Shown here in pieces: positions 21,965 through 32,925 of a stretch of 64,000 nucleotides of DNA (position 1 is the stretch's first letter; every line of letters begins with the position of its first letter). The stretch lies in contig CM119263.1 in NCBI GenBank assembly GCA_051294375.1, forward strand, positions 13,316,199-13,380,198. Reading direction: 5' to 3'. The stretch comes from Paraspadella gotoi (Eukaryota > Chaetognatha). The translations under genes and the position numbers were made by a program. The notes beneath the pieces are model-generated. The model made no database searches. It saw only the letters and a program-made list of their open reading frames with translations, and was not told the DNA's origin.

Positions 21965-22560
21965 GTCTCAATCTCTCTCTCTCTCTCTCTCTCTTCTCTC
22001 CTCTCTCTCTCTCTCTCTCTTCCTCTCTCTCCTCTCTCTCTCTCTCTCTCATCCCTCTCTTTCTTTCTCGTTCCCAAACCCACCCAATGTTCCCTGATCT
22101 ATCCGCTTATCCTTTAGGAAAAACAAATAAAACCTTAAAAAAAATAAAACCACCGGCGCACCTGACAAAGAACCCATCAAAAAACCGTCTTATTCTCCCA
22201 GCTGTGGAAAACGCATTGCCTCTGCCCTCCCTCTACCTCTTCCCCCCCTCCCCTTTCTCTCTTTATTCCTTTTGTCCTTCTCACTTCCCACTCCTTCCAC
22301 CTTACTCCCTGCTGAAACCTCCTTTTCTCTCTTCCACTATTTGACTTTTCAACATTCTTCGTTTATCCTCTCTTTCTCTCTCCTCTCTCTCTCTCTTCTT
22401 CTCTCTCTCTTCTTTTTTCTGCTCGAGTTTTTGAAAGAAATTTTATTCTTCTTTGTTCTGAGGCGATTCAAAAGAGCGAAAAGTTCCCCCGAGAAACCGC
22501 CCCTTAAAGCCCCCCTCCCGCCCCCCTGACAGCAGGGACGACCGACGACGACGACGACAA
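21965..22560. other. CT arrays and pyrimidine-rich spacer
   Basis: CT arrays at about 21970-22050, then mixed DNA with CT-rich patches at 22370-22410. No gene is seen before the ATG at 22560. Confidence 0.6.
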
Positions 22561-22660
22561 TGGCGGACGATGAGAGGGGCTGGCCACAATTGCCGACGGA
22601 ATCCCTCAATGGGTATCGTCTTCTCACTAGGTTCAACCACCGCCTCGCTCTGCCCCCCAA
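22560..22660 (+). CDS. possible N-terminal exon (MADDERGW...)
   Basis: An ATG in a good context (ACAATGG), preceded by an ACG triplet run, opens a natural-looking frame MADDERGWPQLPTESLNGYR that continues for about 35 residues before entering a CT array. ATGGCGG also resembles a YY1/Pho-type site found at many metazoan starts. Candidate donors are weak (GTATCG at 22613, GTTCAA at 22631), and both leave phase 2, which does not match the phase of the exon at 23147. If real, it could belong to that gene through an unseen intermediate exon. Confidence 0.28.
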
Positions 22661-22675
22661 ATTCTTTCTCTCTTT

Positions 22676-22756
<81 letters not shown>

Positions 22757-22805
22757 CTTTTCTCTTCTTCTCTATTCTATCTATCTATCTCTCTCTCTTT
22801 TGTCT
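22676..22805. repeat. (CT)n microsatellite
   Basis: Nearly continuous CT dinucleotides with a few TTC and CTAT interruptions (22770-22795). Confidence 0.95.
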
Positions 22806-23106
22806 CCTGCTCCCCCTGCGTGTTTTTCTCTCACTGTGAGCCTTTGACAAAACCCATTCTGTCTCCGCCCACCAGAGAGAAATAAAAAAAAGCGAGAAAT
22901 ACGGAGAGACGATTTTTTTCCCCTCACCTTCGGTTTGTTGTTGTTGTTGTCTGTATTGCGCCTTTTCTTGCAACTGCTGATGCGATTGGTGGTTTGGCTG
23001 TTGTTTAACGAGTGAGATTTTCTCGCATTAATCGTTTCTGACTTCGTTGAAGCTTCTTAGTAAACAAGATACAAAGTTAACATTATTACCGCATTACATC
23101 ATTAAC

Positions 23107-23146
23107 TCTTTCCTCTCTCCCCCCTCTCCCCTTCTTTTCTTCGCAG
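23107..23146 (+). promoter_or_regulatory. 3' splice acceptor of the Gly/His-rich exon
   Basis: An uninterrupted pyrimidine tract of about 35 bases followed by GCAG. It sets the start of the exon at 23147 and its phase (one base carried from the previous exon). Confidence 0.7.
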
Positions 23147-23697
23147 AATCCGAGTCCGCCTCTCAGTACAACGGTGCCGGGAGCGACGACGGCGGCGGGC
23201 CGGGCGGTGGTCCCCCCTCGCTCCCCAACGAACCCCCTCACAGCCTCACCCCCGCCTCCATCGCCGCCGCCGCTCACAACAACAACCCGCACATCAGTCA
23301 CGCGGGTCCCGGCGGCGGCGGCGGTGGGGGTGGCGGCGGAAGTCTCAGTCCGCCCCCTCACCTTCCGCCTCAACATCACCATCTCGGCCACCACCTCCAC
23401 CATCACCACCACCATCAACAGCCCCATCACCATCACCCGTCGCCCGGCGCTGGCGGCGGCGGGGGCGGCGGCGGGGGAGGCGGAGGCGGTGGTCTAAACA
23501 ACCACTCGCCCACCACCCCGCCCCACCATCTGCAAATTCCCCACTCGGCCCCCTCCCCCCCTCAGTCCATCTTCTCCCCCCACCACCAGTTCGGGTCCTT
23601 CAATGGCGCACACGCCCACAACGCCGCCTCCAAACTCTTCGGCGCCCCGGGGCCCAACTCCGTGCTAGAACCCATCCCGTTATTCAGGTACATGTAA
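23147..23697 (+). CDS. 3' coding exon, Gly/His/Pro-rich regulator-like protein
   Basis: The best-supported coding sequence. A long pyrimidine tract ending CTTCGCAG gives a textbook 3' splice site at 23145-23146. The exon opens by completing a codon with two bases, then runs 182 residues to TAA at 23695-23697. Its composition is typical of disordered tails of metazoan transcription factors: SESASQYNGAGSDDGG, Gly runs of about 10 and 16, a His block (HHLGHHLHHHHHHQQPHHHH), Ser/Pro/His repeats, then a less repetitive end (SPHHQFGSFNG ... SKLFGAPGPNSVLEPIPLFRYM). The codons are strongly C/G-ending, unlike the AT-rich flanks. Any DNA-binding domain must lie in upstream exons, which I cannot identify in this window. 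A CAG|GTACAT at 23687/23688 is a weak alternative donor, in which case RYM would be intron readthrough. Confidence 0.7.
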
Positions 23698-25080
23698 AGG
23701 AAATCACCAAGACAGCGGCGACGGTGCAACAGCGACGAAGCAGCAGCGACGAAGCAACGTCAGTCGTATACCCATCCCGCTCCCGTCTAAAAACAAAAGA
23801 TAAACAAATGAACAAACAAAAAACAAAAAGGAGAAAATCTCTCGAGATTATGAATAATCAAATAGAAGAGTAAATAAATTGCTTAATAAATTGATAAATT
23901 AAATTCTAAAAAGATAGCCAAAAAATCTAAGAATACGGGAAAGAAAGAATAAAATAATCAAAATGTTTTAAAGAAAATGAAGGTATTAATAAGGGATCAA
24001 ATGAAGTAAAAAATGATAGATTTGATCAAGATCGACGTAAGTATATATCTTTTAAGAGAGTTTCTTCTTCGTAAAATTTGAACGTTTGTTTGTTTAGGGT
24101 CTCTTAAGCAAAAATCGACCTCCCTCCTTTTTATTTCTTGCTTTTTTTTATTTCAAAAATTATTTTTGTCCCTCGTTAATCAGATGACCTAATGTAAGAT
24201 TATCGAAACCTCTCCTTTTCTCTCTTTCTCTTTAATATTTGATTTTTTTCTAACCATTCTAATAACTGAATCAAATACCGTCCCCAAATTATTTTTAGGT
24301 TTTTCATATTCCAATTTATGCTCTTTTTTTTTTTAAATTTCTCCGAATCTCGAGTGAAGCAAAATCAATTTGGATCGTCAAGTCGAATTCGGCGGAAACT
24401 ACACTTTTTCTGCCCCCAATTATAAAAATCATTATAAATTCATCATAGAATATTAATTCGATGATCGAGAAATTAATTTTTTTTTTTTTGGTAAATAAAG
24501 AAATGTGTCTGAATAACGCGGAAAAACAATGGTGGTCGTTTACGAACGATGAATAAAAAGAAAATCGTTTTTAGAAAATTAAAATTAAATTTTCTAGATA
24601 AAAACGAATCGGACTTTCTTACTCCCTTTTCCCCTCTCCATTCCCTTTTTGTGTAGTTCCTGAGAATATTACTATTAATACGATTATCATGGCCGTTTAA
24701 TTTTTTTATATTTTTTAATGTTGTTCTTTCCTTTTTTTATAGTTTCCCGCGATGAATAATTTTAAGATTTTAAAAGTAGTTGTACATTTTATTTCTTTGG
24801 GAAGAAGTCACATTGGGTAATATTGAACGTGAAAGTTTTGAAGGATTAAGATTGCTGAGTTTATTTTCTTATTTTCCCCTTGCGTCTAGTCAATGTCCTT
24901 TTTCGGCCAAAAACAAAAACTTCCGTATTTAGCGACGTTTTGCGCATATCACTATATAATTCTTTTCTTTTGGCAAACAAAAAAGACAAAATAAAATATT
25001 ATCAAAGAAAAAAATAAATATATTCCGGATTCTCACTTTTTCCCAATTTTCTTTCTCGGATTTTCTTTGATTCTATTTTT
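23698..25080 (+). other. probable 3' UTR and AT-rich downstream spacer
   Basis: Immediately after the stop the sequence becomes AT-rich. Canonical AATAAA signals lie at 23873-23878 and 23885-23890, about 180-190 bases past the stop. The UTR probably ends shortly after, though later signals exist. Nothing else is recognised up to 25080. Confidence 0.45.
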
Positions 25081-25299
25081 TTTAATTCCGTTTTTCTTTA
25101 GATTTCCAGGTTTTGATTCTCTCTCTCTCGCTGATTGTTGCATTCATGAACCGCGCCTTCCTTTCCCTTTTCTTTCTCTTTTCCTCTTTTCTTTTTTTTT
25201 TTTCCTTTTTCTTCTTTCTTTTATTTTTTCCTTTTCCCGCCAAATTTGTGATTCAAATTCGGCGTTGGAGTTTGTCACCTGGTTTTATCCGCTTTTCTC

Positions 25300-25362
25300 G
25301 GAATTCGATCCGCTTCGGATTTCGCTTCTAATTCCGCTTCGGATTTCGCTTCGAATCCCGCG
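25300..25362 (+). repeat. short tandem repeat, ~24-bp unit
   Basis: Two and a half units of TTCCGCTTCGGATTTCGCTTC with minor changes. No coding support. Confidence 0.6.
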
Positions 25363-25487
25363 GAAAACTCATCTGCGTCCATTATCGCACCTGCGCCATC
25401 TCCCTTCTCAATACTCCGCCACCTCCCAGTCATGACACGCCCCCCTCCCGTTCTCACTTAGACTTTTCTCTTACGACCCTATCTCCC

Positions 25488-25781
25488 TTATAAATTCCTT
25501 CCTTCTCTCCATCCTTTCCCACATTCCGTCATAGCTATTGGCGGGACGCCATATTCTGCTTGTTGTATCTCGACTGAAAAAAAAAAAGAAGCCATAATTA
25601 ATAACTTCTCTTTTCCGGTGGCGTCTGGCGAAGCGAAATCCAAGTCACCATCCCGTTGCCGATCGTTGCTGAAGGGCAATCTACTCGGACAAATGGATCC
25701 CCATGTTGCCAAACCTTTATCCCTGCCTTTGCCAAAGCAGATTCCTTCCTGCCATATTTTTTTTTGTTTAAAGAGTGCCAT
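25488..25781 (-). CDS. hypothetical 97-residue ORF with internal acceptor
   Basis: Minus-strand frame from an ATG at 25779-25781 with balanced composition (QEGICFGKGRDKGLATWGS and NDRQRDGDLDFASPDATGK). A strong acceptor-like CTTCTTTTTTTTTTTCAG lies inside it on the minus strand (about 25573-25590), just upstream of an ATATGGCGTCCCG start-like motif. The region could be an exon-intron-exon arrangement, a promoter, or a degenerate repeat. No family is recognised. Confidence 0.22.
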   Translation of the reverse strand: MALFKQKKIWQEGICFGKGRDKGLATWGSICPSRLPFSNDRQRDGDLDFASPDATGKEKLLIMASFFFSVEIQQAEYGVPPIAMTECGKGWREGRNL

Positions 25782-25799
25782 ATTTTTCTCTACATCACG

Positions 25800-26160
25800 G
25801 TAAAAAATTTATAATGCTTCTTCCTTAGGTTAATTCTGTTAAACAATTGAATCTGATTTAGAAAGCTTTTAATTAAAGAACTTTATTCAATCCCAAAGAA
25901 AGAAAATATCTAATATTAGTATTTGAAATGTAATTGTCTTTTTTAAAATATAAAATGATTCTTTTTTTGTGACACTAATTTTTTATCTTTTATTCTTTCC
26001 TTTCCTCCAACTCCTCCTCTTTCCTCCTCCCAAAGAGAGAACAAAGACGAACAAAAAAAAGTTCCAATATTATTTTGCTTTTTCCTTCGGAATTTTTATC
26101 TTTTCCGTAATCAAATCTGCGAAAGAAAAATAAGCGTAGGTAGAATAGCGTGCATGACGC
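25800..26160. other. AT-rich spacer
   Basis: AT-rich, no gene or repeat structure recognised. Confidence 0.6.
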
Positions 26161-26230
26161 CGACATTTCTTGTCGTCGTTATCATCGTCGTCGTTATCAT
26201 CATCGTCGTCGTCGTCGTCGTCGTCGTAAC
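26160..26230 (+). repeat. (TCG)n triplet repeat
   Basis: CGTCGT triplets with ATC interruptions, the reverse-complement type of the (GAC)n array at 16912. Confidence 0.9.
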
Positions 26231-26574
26231 GGTTTTCGTCTTCGAATTAGATTTGTGACACGAATTTCATTTAGGCCCTGAATCAAATCAATGTTTCGAT
26301 AATTTTTATCTTTTGCCGTCGTGGGTTTTTCTTTTTTCTACGTTGCCTTTTTTTTTATTTTCTCCACCTATTTTTTTCAAAATATCTCTTTCTCTCCCTC
26401 TCCCATTGTTTCATTTTGTTTTCTTTAAAAAAAAAAAAGACAAACATTAAAGTCTCAAGAAAATTTTAGGAACATTTCTCGCTTCCCCTCTTTTTCTCTT
26501 CTTTCGAGGGGGGGGGAGGCCCTTCGTTTGAGACCCTAATAACTCATCGCCAGTTTTTGCTGTTTTAGACTTTT

Positions 26575-26775
26575 ATTTCGGCCATTAGCCCCTTGGGAGC
26601 GGCGAAGCGGCCGGCGCCGCCAGCCCCGCTTAATCACCCGCGAATATTCCTAACCCTCCCCAGCCGTCGCTGATTAGCGGATCGGAACCCGACGCTGTCT
26701 CCACGCCCCATTCTCTCTCACCCCCCGTCAAGGAAGTTAAACTTACTCTGTCTCCCTCCACCGGATTCCGGTGAC
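26575..26775. promoter_or_regulatory. GC-rich unique island
   Basis: A CpG-rich block (GGCGAAGCGGCCGGCGCCGCC near 26601-26621) in AT-rich DNA, containing GCTTAATCACCCGCG and GCTGATTAGCGG, both with homeodomain-type TAATC/GATTA cores. It has no open frame of note. A conserved enhancer or distal promoter is possible. Confidence 0.3.
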
Positions 26776-26794
26776 GATGTCGGCAGAATCCCCT

Positions 26795-26795
26795 T

Positions 26796-26853
<58 letters not shown>

Positions 26854-27034
26854 GTCTCTTATCTCGTCGGCTGACAACCACGCCCATAGTCACGTGGTGT
26901 TAATCATCCCTCTCCTTCTCTAATCCGGTTTTCTTCTTTCTTCCCTATTCTTCGCCCATCTACCCTTTCTCCCTTTCTTTTTTTTTCGAGAGAAACGAAA
27001 GAAATTTCCCATTTTAATATCTCTCTCCTCTCAG

Positions 27035-27115
<81 letters not shown>
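26795..27115. repeat. CT microsatellites
   Basis: CT arrays at about 26796-26855 and 27020-27112, with spacer between that includes a CACGTGG E-box near 26892. Confidence 0.9.
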
Positions 27116-27117
27116 CT

Positions 27118-27318
27118 GTCTCTCTCCTTTTTTTTTACGTTTCGCCTCTTTCACAATGGCGACGTGCCTAAGTTTCCTCTCTCTTTATTCTCTTCATGTT
27201 TTTTTTCTTTTCTCTTTCTTTATTTTTTCATTTTTTTCCCTTTTTTCCTCATTTCTCGTTTTTAATCACTCTCTCGTTAATCACGTCCGAGCAGCGATGA
27301 TCATCTTTTCGATCGTCC

Positions 27319-27350
<32 letters not shown>

Positions 27351-27687
27351 CGCTCCTCTCTCTCGTCTCTCTCTCTCTCTCCTCTCTCTCTCGTCGACTC
27401 TCTCTCTCTCTCGGCCTGAATAAACACCCCTCTTCTCCAGTGTCTCAAAGTCAACCTCTTTTCCTTCAACACGCCAGTCTCAAGGTGCCAATTAATTAAT
27501 AAATCGCCTTAAATCCTCAGACTTCTCGAGACCCTTGACACCCCAACCCACATATCAGCGCCACTTCGTCATCCCCTTTTCAAAAGCCTCGTTTGTCGAG
27601 ACTCGATTTCTCGAAAACCGGAAATCTTCTGCGTTTGACGTTTTTGTTTCTTGGCGCCAAGAAGCCGTCGCCTTGGAGACGGAGTCG
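27118..27687. repeat. clean copy of the left flank of block A
   Basis: It corresponds to the error-rich 32926-33545 plus 34676-34870. Shared order: TGACGTGCC / GCGACGTGCC start-like motif, AGGTGCCAATTAATTAA, ATCCTCAGACT then CTCGAGACCC, then TCAGCGCCACTT and CGGAAATCT. It ends at the 198-N gap. It contains CT arrays at 27318-27412. An ATGGCG at 27156 opens only a low-complexity frame. Confidence 0.75.
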
Positions 27688-27885
27688 NNNNNNNNNNNNN
27701 NNNNNNNNNNNNNNNNNNNNNNNNNNNNNNNNNNNNNNNNNNNNNNNNNNNNNNNNNNNNNNNNNNNNNNNNNNNNNNNNNNNNNNNNNNNNNNNNNNNN
27801 NNNNNNNNNNNNNNNNNNNNNNNNNNNNNNNNNNNNNNNNNNNNNNNNNNNNNNNNNNNNNNNNNNNNNNNNNNNNNNNNNNNNN
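27688..27885. other. assembly gap, 198 N
   Basis: The missing sequence appears to be present elsewhere in the window, at about 34870-36930, between the noisy copy of the left flank and the second copy of block A. Confidence 0.9.
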
Positions 27886-28210
27886 CTCTCTCTTTCATAA
27901 TTACGTTTTTCATTATTTCCGAGACCCTCATCAGTCTGTTTGTAGGGAATAATGGAGAATTAATTAGATTTCAATTGTTTTCCAAGACGAAACCAGCCGT
28001 CGTCTTACCCCATAATTAAAATCCCACGAAAAGGAAAGCGAAATATTATTTTATTTTTTTTTAAATACGTCAAATTCGCGCGGGAAAAAAACCCAACTCG
28101 AAAAATTTAAGTCGTTGGAAACATTTTTTTTTCCTTTTATAGCCTCGAGATTTTGAAAGACTTTTTTTTTCGTCTTAAGGATTTGTCCGGAGAAAAAGAA
28201 AAATAGAGAC

Positions 28211-28648
28211 TTATTTTTGCGTTTTATTTCTTCGTTTTATTTTCATTTTATTGTTTTTTTTTTTAAAGTTTTCTTTACGAAATAAAATCCCGGTGGAGCC
28301 AAGCAGGAGTGGCTGAGAGTTTTTCCGACAGGCTCGATGGGCAAACCTTAAGTCTCGGGGTGAAAGCCTACGGAAAATCTCCCGGATTAGTTTAGAAATC
28401 AGACTGGAACAACTTACTTTACCCTTAAAAAATAAAAAAACAGTTTCAAATGCTCGATTTTTGAAATTACCCTCGACGCTTGTTGTTTCTGGCTTCATTG
28501 TTGTTGTTGTCGCAATGGTCGGGTACCAGGCGCCGTCTCTCATTACGCATTCCTCTCCTTTCTCTTTGACGTAGGATTTTAAGGGACAAAAAGCCAAAAA
28601 CGTTTTGTTGCTACAAATTCTTTTTACACACAACACCTCTCCGCTCAT
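28211..28648 (-). CDS. hypothetical ORF in block A, possible two-exon gene
   Basis: A 145-codon minus-strand frame from an ATG at 28646-28648. The first 60 residues look natural (MSGEVLCVKRICSNK, GEECVMRDGAWYPT, a Thr run, MKPETTSVEG) and end at a GAGG|GTAATT donor-like site near 28468. The remainder turns Lys/Asn-rich. Copy 2 (37745-38134) keeps the CVMRDGA and MKPE parts but is frameshifted by indels, so conservation between copies is no evidence of selection. No family is recognised. Confidence 0.25.
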   Translation of the reverse strand: MSGEVLCVKRICSNKTFLAFCPLKSYVKEKGEECVMRDGAWYPTIATTTTMKPETTSVEGNFKNRAFETVFLFFKGKVSCSSLISKLIREIFRRLSPRDLRFAHRACRKNSQPLLLGSTGILFRKENFKKKNNKMKIKRRNKTQK

Positions 28649-28789
28649 CCAGTTATTAAGTGAATAAATGAATGAATAAATGAATGAATAAACAACCTTT
28701 TTTCCCAGGAACGATAAGGAAAGAAAGATAAAGAAAACTTACTTTCTCCCCCCCCCTTCACAAAAAAAATATTTTCTATCAGAAAAAGT

Positions 28790-28830
28790 AAGGTTCGAAC
28801 GGGCACGCTCTCTACAGGGGTTAGTTTTGT
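28790..28830 (-). other. tRNA T-arm-like sequence, fragment
   Basis: On the minus strand copy 2 (about 38102-38135) reads CCCGGTTCGAACC, followed by TTACTTTTTT. This resembles a pol III B box with a T-run terminator. I could not build the acceptor stem or D arm, so this is at most a tRNA-derived (SINE-like) remnant or chance. Copy 1 lacks one base of the motif. Confidence 0.15.
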
Positions 28831-30437
28831 TTTTAACTTTCTCCTTTGATTGTTCGGGTCCCTCTGCCTTACTTCTTTTTATTTTCTAGTCTTTTTTTTT
28901 ACTTTCTTTTTTTTATGTGTGTGTATTGTTATTCAGTGGGATTCGATAAGCCTATTACCTTTTCATCATCGCAGACTTTCCATACATTAACTTGGTTCAA
29001 GGCGAATTTTTTTCGGTGAGCGAGAGAAGGAAAGAAAAGATAGCGACTCAAATCCTTTTTTTCTATTTGTTTTGCTTCGGTATTTTTCTTTCACTTATTT
29101 CCTTTACCTTCGCGATTTCGCTTTCACTTCTTTTTTGCTTCAATCAAAATTCAAGACAAAAAAATGATCAGAGTTGCATCGACGAAAAAATTTTGCAAAA
29201 TGAATAATTGAAAAGATTTATTTCTTCTTATTATATCTTTATTGTATTAAGAAAGGAAAAGCGATTTTTGTTTGTTTGTTAATTGATGTAAATGAGGTAA
29301 TTACACCGACTTGTTCTGAGCCAGATCTCAAGTTACTCTCTCTCTGTCAAGTTAACAAAATTACTGGGAAACCTCAAGTTGTTTTTTTTTTCGCTCGAAA
29401 CTAATCGAATACGGAAGTTTTTGCTAATTAACGTAGCTTTTGAGCAAATATTGGTTTGCCATTCTGTTTTCAGCGATTTGGCCATAACTATAATTCCCTG
29501 TCATTAAAACCTACGATATACTCTTGTTTACCTAAAAATCTCGTTACTGATTTCTGTTCAAATCGCAAAAAAAAATGTTTACTTGGGACTGACTCACTTG
29601 TTCCTTAAAACTCATTAATAGGGTGTAATCTTTCCTAGATTACTCAATAACTAAAAATCCTTTTACCCTATTTGAATGCAAAAAAAAAAAAAACGAAAAC
29701 AAAAACAAACTCATACATCATCAAAAGAAATCTGTTAAAAAAGATGCCAGAAAACATATCATCTATGATTTTGTAAAAGTGTATAGGCTTCATTGTACAT
29801 ATTTCATCCCGACCCTTCTCCCTTCTCCCCCCCATTTCCCGCCCCCCCCCCAAAAAAAAACACGAAAAAAAAAGAATGTTATCCCCTTGTTTTTCCGTTG
29901 GTTTATCATCTTCATTTTTTCCATGTCTTTTGTTACTTTGTAACTCACTGTTTTTGCCCTAAAAATCTATTGTTCATAGAAACGAAAAACATTATCTTAT
30001 TTGTAAAACTTATTTATTGGTGATACCAGCACTGTTTTGTGATAAGTACCTTGTGTGTAAATCCTTTGGAAAAATGAAAAAAAGACACGATCGATTAATA
30101 TACTTCCATTGCACCCAAATATCGATTATTCTTTATTATTTTCAATCGAAATTAGACAGAGAAAGAAATCTATAGTCAGTTAATTACAAATCTTTGTATT
30201 TTTTTATTTTTCGAGAGTTGTGATTTGTGAAAAGAAAATCCGGTGCTAGAAATTCTTTGCTTCACCCGTCAGAAAAGAGGAAAATTAAAATTCGAAAATA
30301 ACAAAAAACGGAAGAGAAAAAAAAAAGAGAAAAAAGAAAAGCCATGATTTTGAGACTCGGAGAAGGAGTGAGAGTGGGAGAGAAAAGTTGACACCTCCAA
30401 TTCCTGGAAGCCGCCTGATAACAACTCGAAAAAACTC

Positions 30438-30445
30438 ATTTGCAT
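30438..30445 (+). promoter_or_regulatory. octamer (ATTTGCAT) site
   Basis: A perfect POU/octamer motif, also present at 31088-31095 in the same block and at 45189-45196 and 55696-55703 in block B. Each is surrounded by non-repetitive DNA. Binding by a POU protein is inferred from the motif only. Confidence 0.35.
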
Positions 30446-30519
30446 TTTGCAATTTCTTCTTCTTCTATGATAATGTAATCTTCGTGCGTCTGTTGCGGCT
30501 TCTGATTGGCGTTCGTTTC

Positions 30520-30700
30520 GTCTTTGTGACGTCCTCGACTTGTTTTGGCGCTACGATTGAAACGCGACCACCATGGCGCGACCACAGAGGCGCTAAGTTT
30601 GTGGTGCCAAGATTAAAGCCCAACAATTGTGACGTGATCAGTGATCACGGTAGCGAGCAATATGTCTTCTTTTCCTCCGACTTTGTTTACAAAAATTAGT
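30520..30700 (+). promoter_or_regulatory. CpG-containing island with ATGGCG motif and 15-bp palindrome
   Basis: A unique segment with TGACGT half-CREs, ACCACCATGGCG and a palindrome GTGATCAGTGATCAC at 30634-30648. In copy 2 (39870-40060) the start-like motif reads ACCATGGCGGCGACC, closer to a YY1/Pho-type site. Candidate core promoter. A short frame (RAKFVVP..) follows the ATG but differs among copies. Confidence 0.3.
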
Positions 30701-31050
30701 TTTTTTTTTGAAATTGGAAAAAAATTTTTAAAAAATTATGGAAGATTCCTTAGTAAAATAATACCCAAAATATATTAGGATAGAGTTTATCAAAAACTAT
30801 GTAAAGTAAATTGTAAAAGAATTTTATTTATTTTCCTACATGTTTATTTAACTCCAGTCTGCTGATCCGGTAAGATATGACAGAGAAGGCCGACCAGTAA
30901 AACCTCAAAGGATTACGATCTTTTCTTTCGACCGATCCAATATCTTCACGAACTCTTTTCTCGTTTCTTTCTTAACAATACAGTCGAATCTTTCGCGTTA
31001 CTCGATCGGGAGCAATGACGACGCCCATCGCGGAAAATTCACTGCCTCAC

Positions 31051-31065
31051 GTGATCGACGATCAC
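31051..31065. promoter_or_regulatory. 15-bp palindrome GTGATCGACGATCAC
   Basis: Seven-base arms around one base, overlapping a CACGTGA E-box. It shares the GTGATC...GATCAC frame with the palindrome at 30634-30648. Both lie within 60-200 bp of octamer sites. Confidence 0.4.
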
Positions 31066-31267
31066 CGTGCATCGCGCCCTTAATCTCATTTGCATATTTG
31101 GAAATCAAAGGGAAAACGAGAGGCTGTTTGAGAAAAGCGGGTGAGAAAGAATAGGGGATGAGATTGACCGCCGACGAAACTAGAAAGAAAAGAGAATATT
31201 GACACAAAAGAGAATCTGTCGCATTGTTATCATTCCGTCTTATGATACTGGGAGAGTCAAAATAATC

Positions 31268-31412
<145 letters not shown>

Positions 31413-31627
31413 AGAATTTATAGATTTAATGAATACGCCTAGTTAAGTATTTTACTTCTGTTAGAAAACTCTCGCGCTTTACTACGGTTTTTTTTTCTAA
31501 TAATAAAAAAAATAAATGATAGTTAATAGTATTTTCAAATTGGTCTCCTTTCGCTTTGTCTCTCTTCCTCGCTCATGATCATAATCCCCTTAACCATCGC
31601 CGCGTCATCATCGCGGCGGCGTCGTTT

Positions 31628-31655
31628 AAAAGATAAAAAAAGAAAAAAAAAAGAA

Positions 31656-31695
<40 letters not shown>

Positions 31696-31815
31696 TTAAA
31701 AACGACAACAAAGAGAAAAAGAAAAAAAAAAAAAGAAAAAAAAAAAAAAAAAAATATAAAAAAAAAAAAAAAAAAAAAAAAAAGAAAATAAATAGAAAAA
31801 AAAAAATCGAAAAAA

Positions 31816-31853
<38 letters not shown>

Positions 31854-31857
31854 CGTT

Positions 31858-31895
<38 letters not shown>

Positions 31896-31905
31896 AGAGA
31901 GAGGA

Positions 31906-31970
<65 letters not shown>
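31628..31970 (+). repeat. A-rich tract followed by GA array
   Basis: About 220 bp of nearly pure A with scattered G and T (31628-31849), then GA repeats (31862-31972). The corresponding segment in copy 2 (41044-41280) is much shorter, so this tract is a likely place of length error. Confidence 0.9.
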
Positions 31971-31971
<1 letters not shown>

Positions 31972-32639
31972 AATTTTTGGCTGTCTCAAAAACACAATTC
32001 GTGGCCGGCTTTTAAAAAGGGCGCCGGTTTTAAGAGATGGGGGAAAGGGGCAGCGCCGGCTTCGGGATATGACGCCGACGGGGGGGCGTGAGGAGCGCCA
32101 CAATTGAAGTTGGCACCTTTTGTCTTTTTGTTCCTTTGTTTCTCGCCTCGGCGTCTTTTGTCTTCCTTCCGCTTTTCATTCGAGCGCCCCCGCTCGTTTT
32201 CTCTCCTTCATTTGCTCGACTCGCCAGCCCCTCTTTCCCTTCTCCTTACTGAACATCCAACTTCCTGCTTTTCCTACTTCTTCCGACTTTCACAATTCAT
32301 CCTTCTCACTCATCTCACTCACTTATCATCCTTTTTTTTCTTATTTTCCCCTTTTTCTTTCCTTAGTGCCTATTTTTTCTGACCTCCCCTACCTCTCCCT
32401 GACACTATCTTCCCTATCTTTCCTCCCCTATTCTTTCCTATTCCTCCAATCTATCCCTTCTCACCCTCTTCTTATCTTTTCTATCTCTTCTTCCCATCTC
32501 CCTCTCTCTCTATCCCTTCCCTTCCTCGGTTTACCCTATCTCACCCCGCTCCCGCTCTCTTATCATTCCCACGTAGTTTTTTAACACATCAACTGAAAAC
32601 AATCCGCAAACATCATAACTCATGCGGTATCCGATCTCT

Positions 32640-32925
32640 CTCTCTCTCTCTCTCTGTCGAATGTCGCTGCAATCAAGTCGGTCGACTAACACCTAGCTCG
32701 TGTCCACAATGTCCAGCTCCTTTCTCCTTCATTCGACCACTCTTACACGTCTCATCCGTCGTGATTTCTCTCCTCATTACTCCGTACGCCAGCCGCCACC
32801 GTGAACGGAAAAACTGCAGAGCTCGCTGACTTGCGGGGCACGTCTCCCTTGGTGTATGTTGCTCTCTCTTCCTCTCTCGTCTCTCTCTCCATTTTTTCTC
32901 TTTCTCTCTTCACTCAGGCTGCATT
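32640..32925. other. junction between block A and a noisy left-flank copy
   Basis: Unique-looking DNA after block A ends in CT repeats. Parts of it may be a noisy version of 26840-27110, but I cannot align it with confidence. No gene is seen. Confidence 0.4.

Noticed and set aside
28790-28830. tRNA gene on the minus strand
   Set aside because: Only a T-arm-like GGTTCGAACC and a T run are visible (in copy 2). No acceptor stem, D arm or anticodon arm could be built.
31575-32015. 146-codon Lys/Glu/Arg ORF
   Set aside because: It is encoded by poly(A) and GA repeats and not retained in copy 2.
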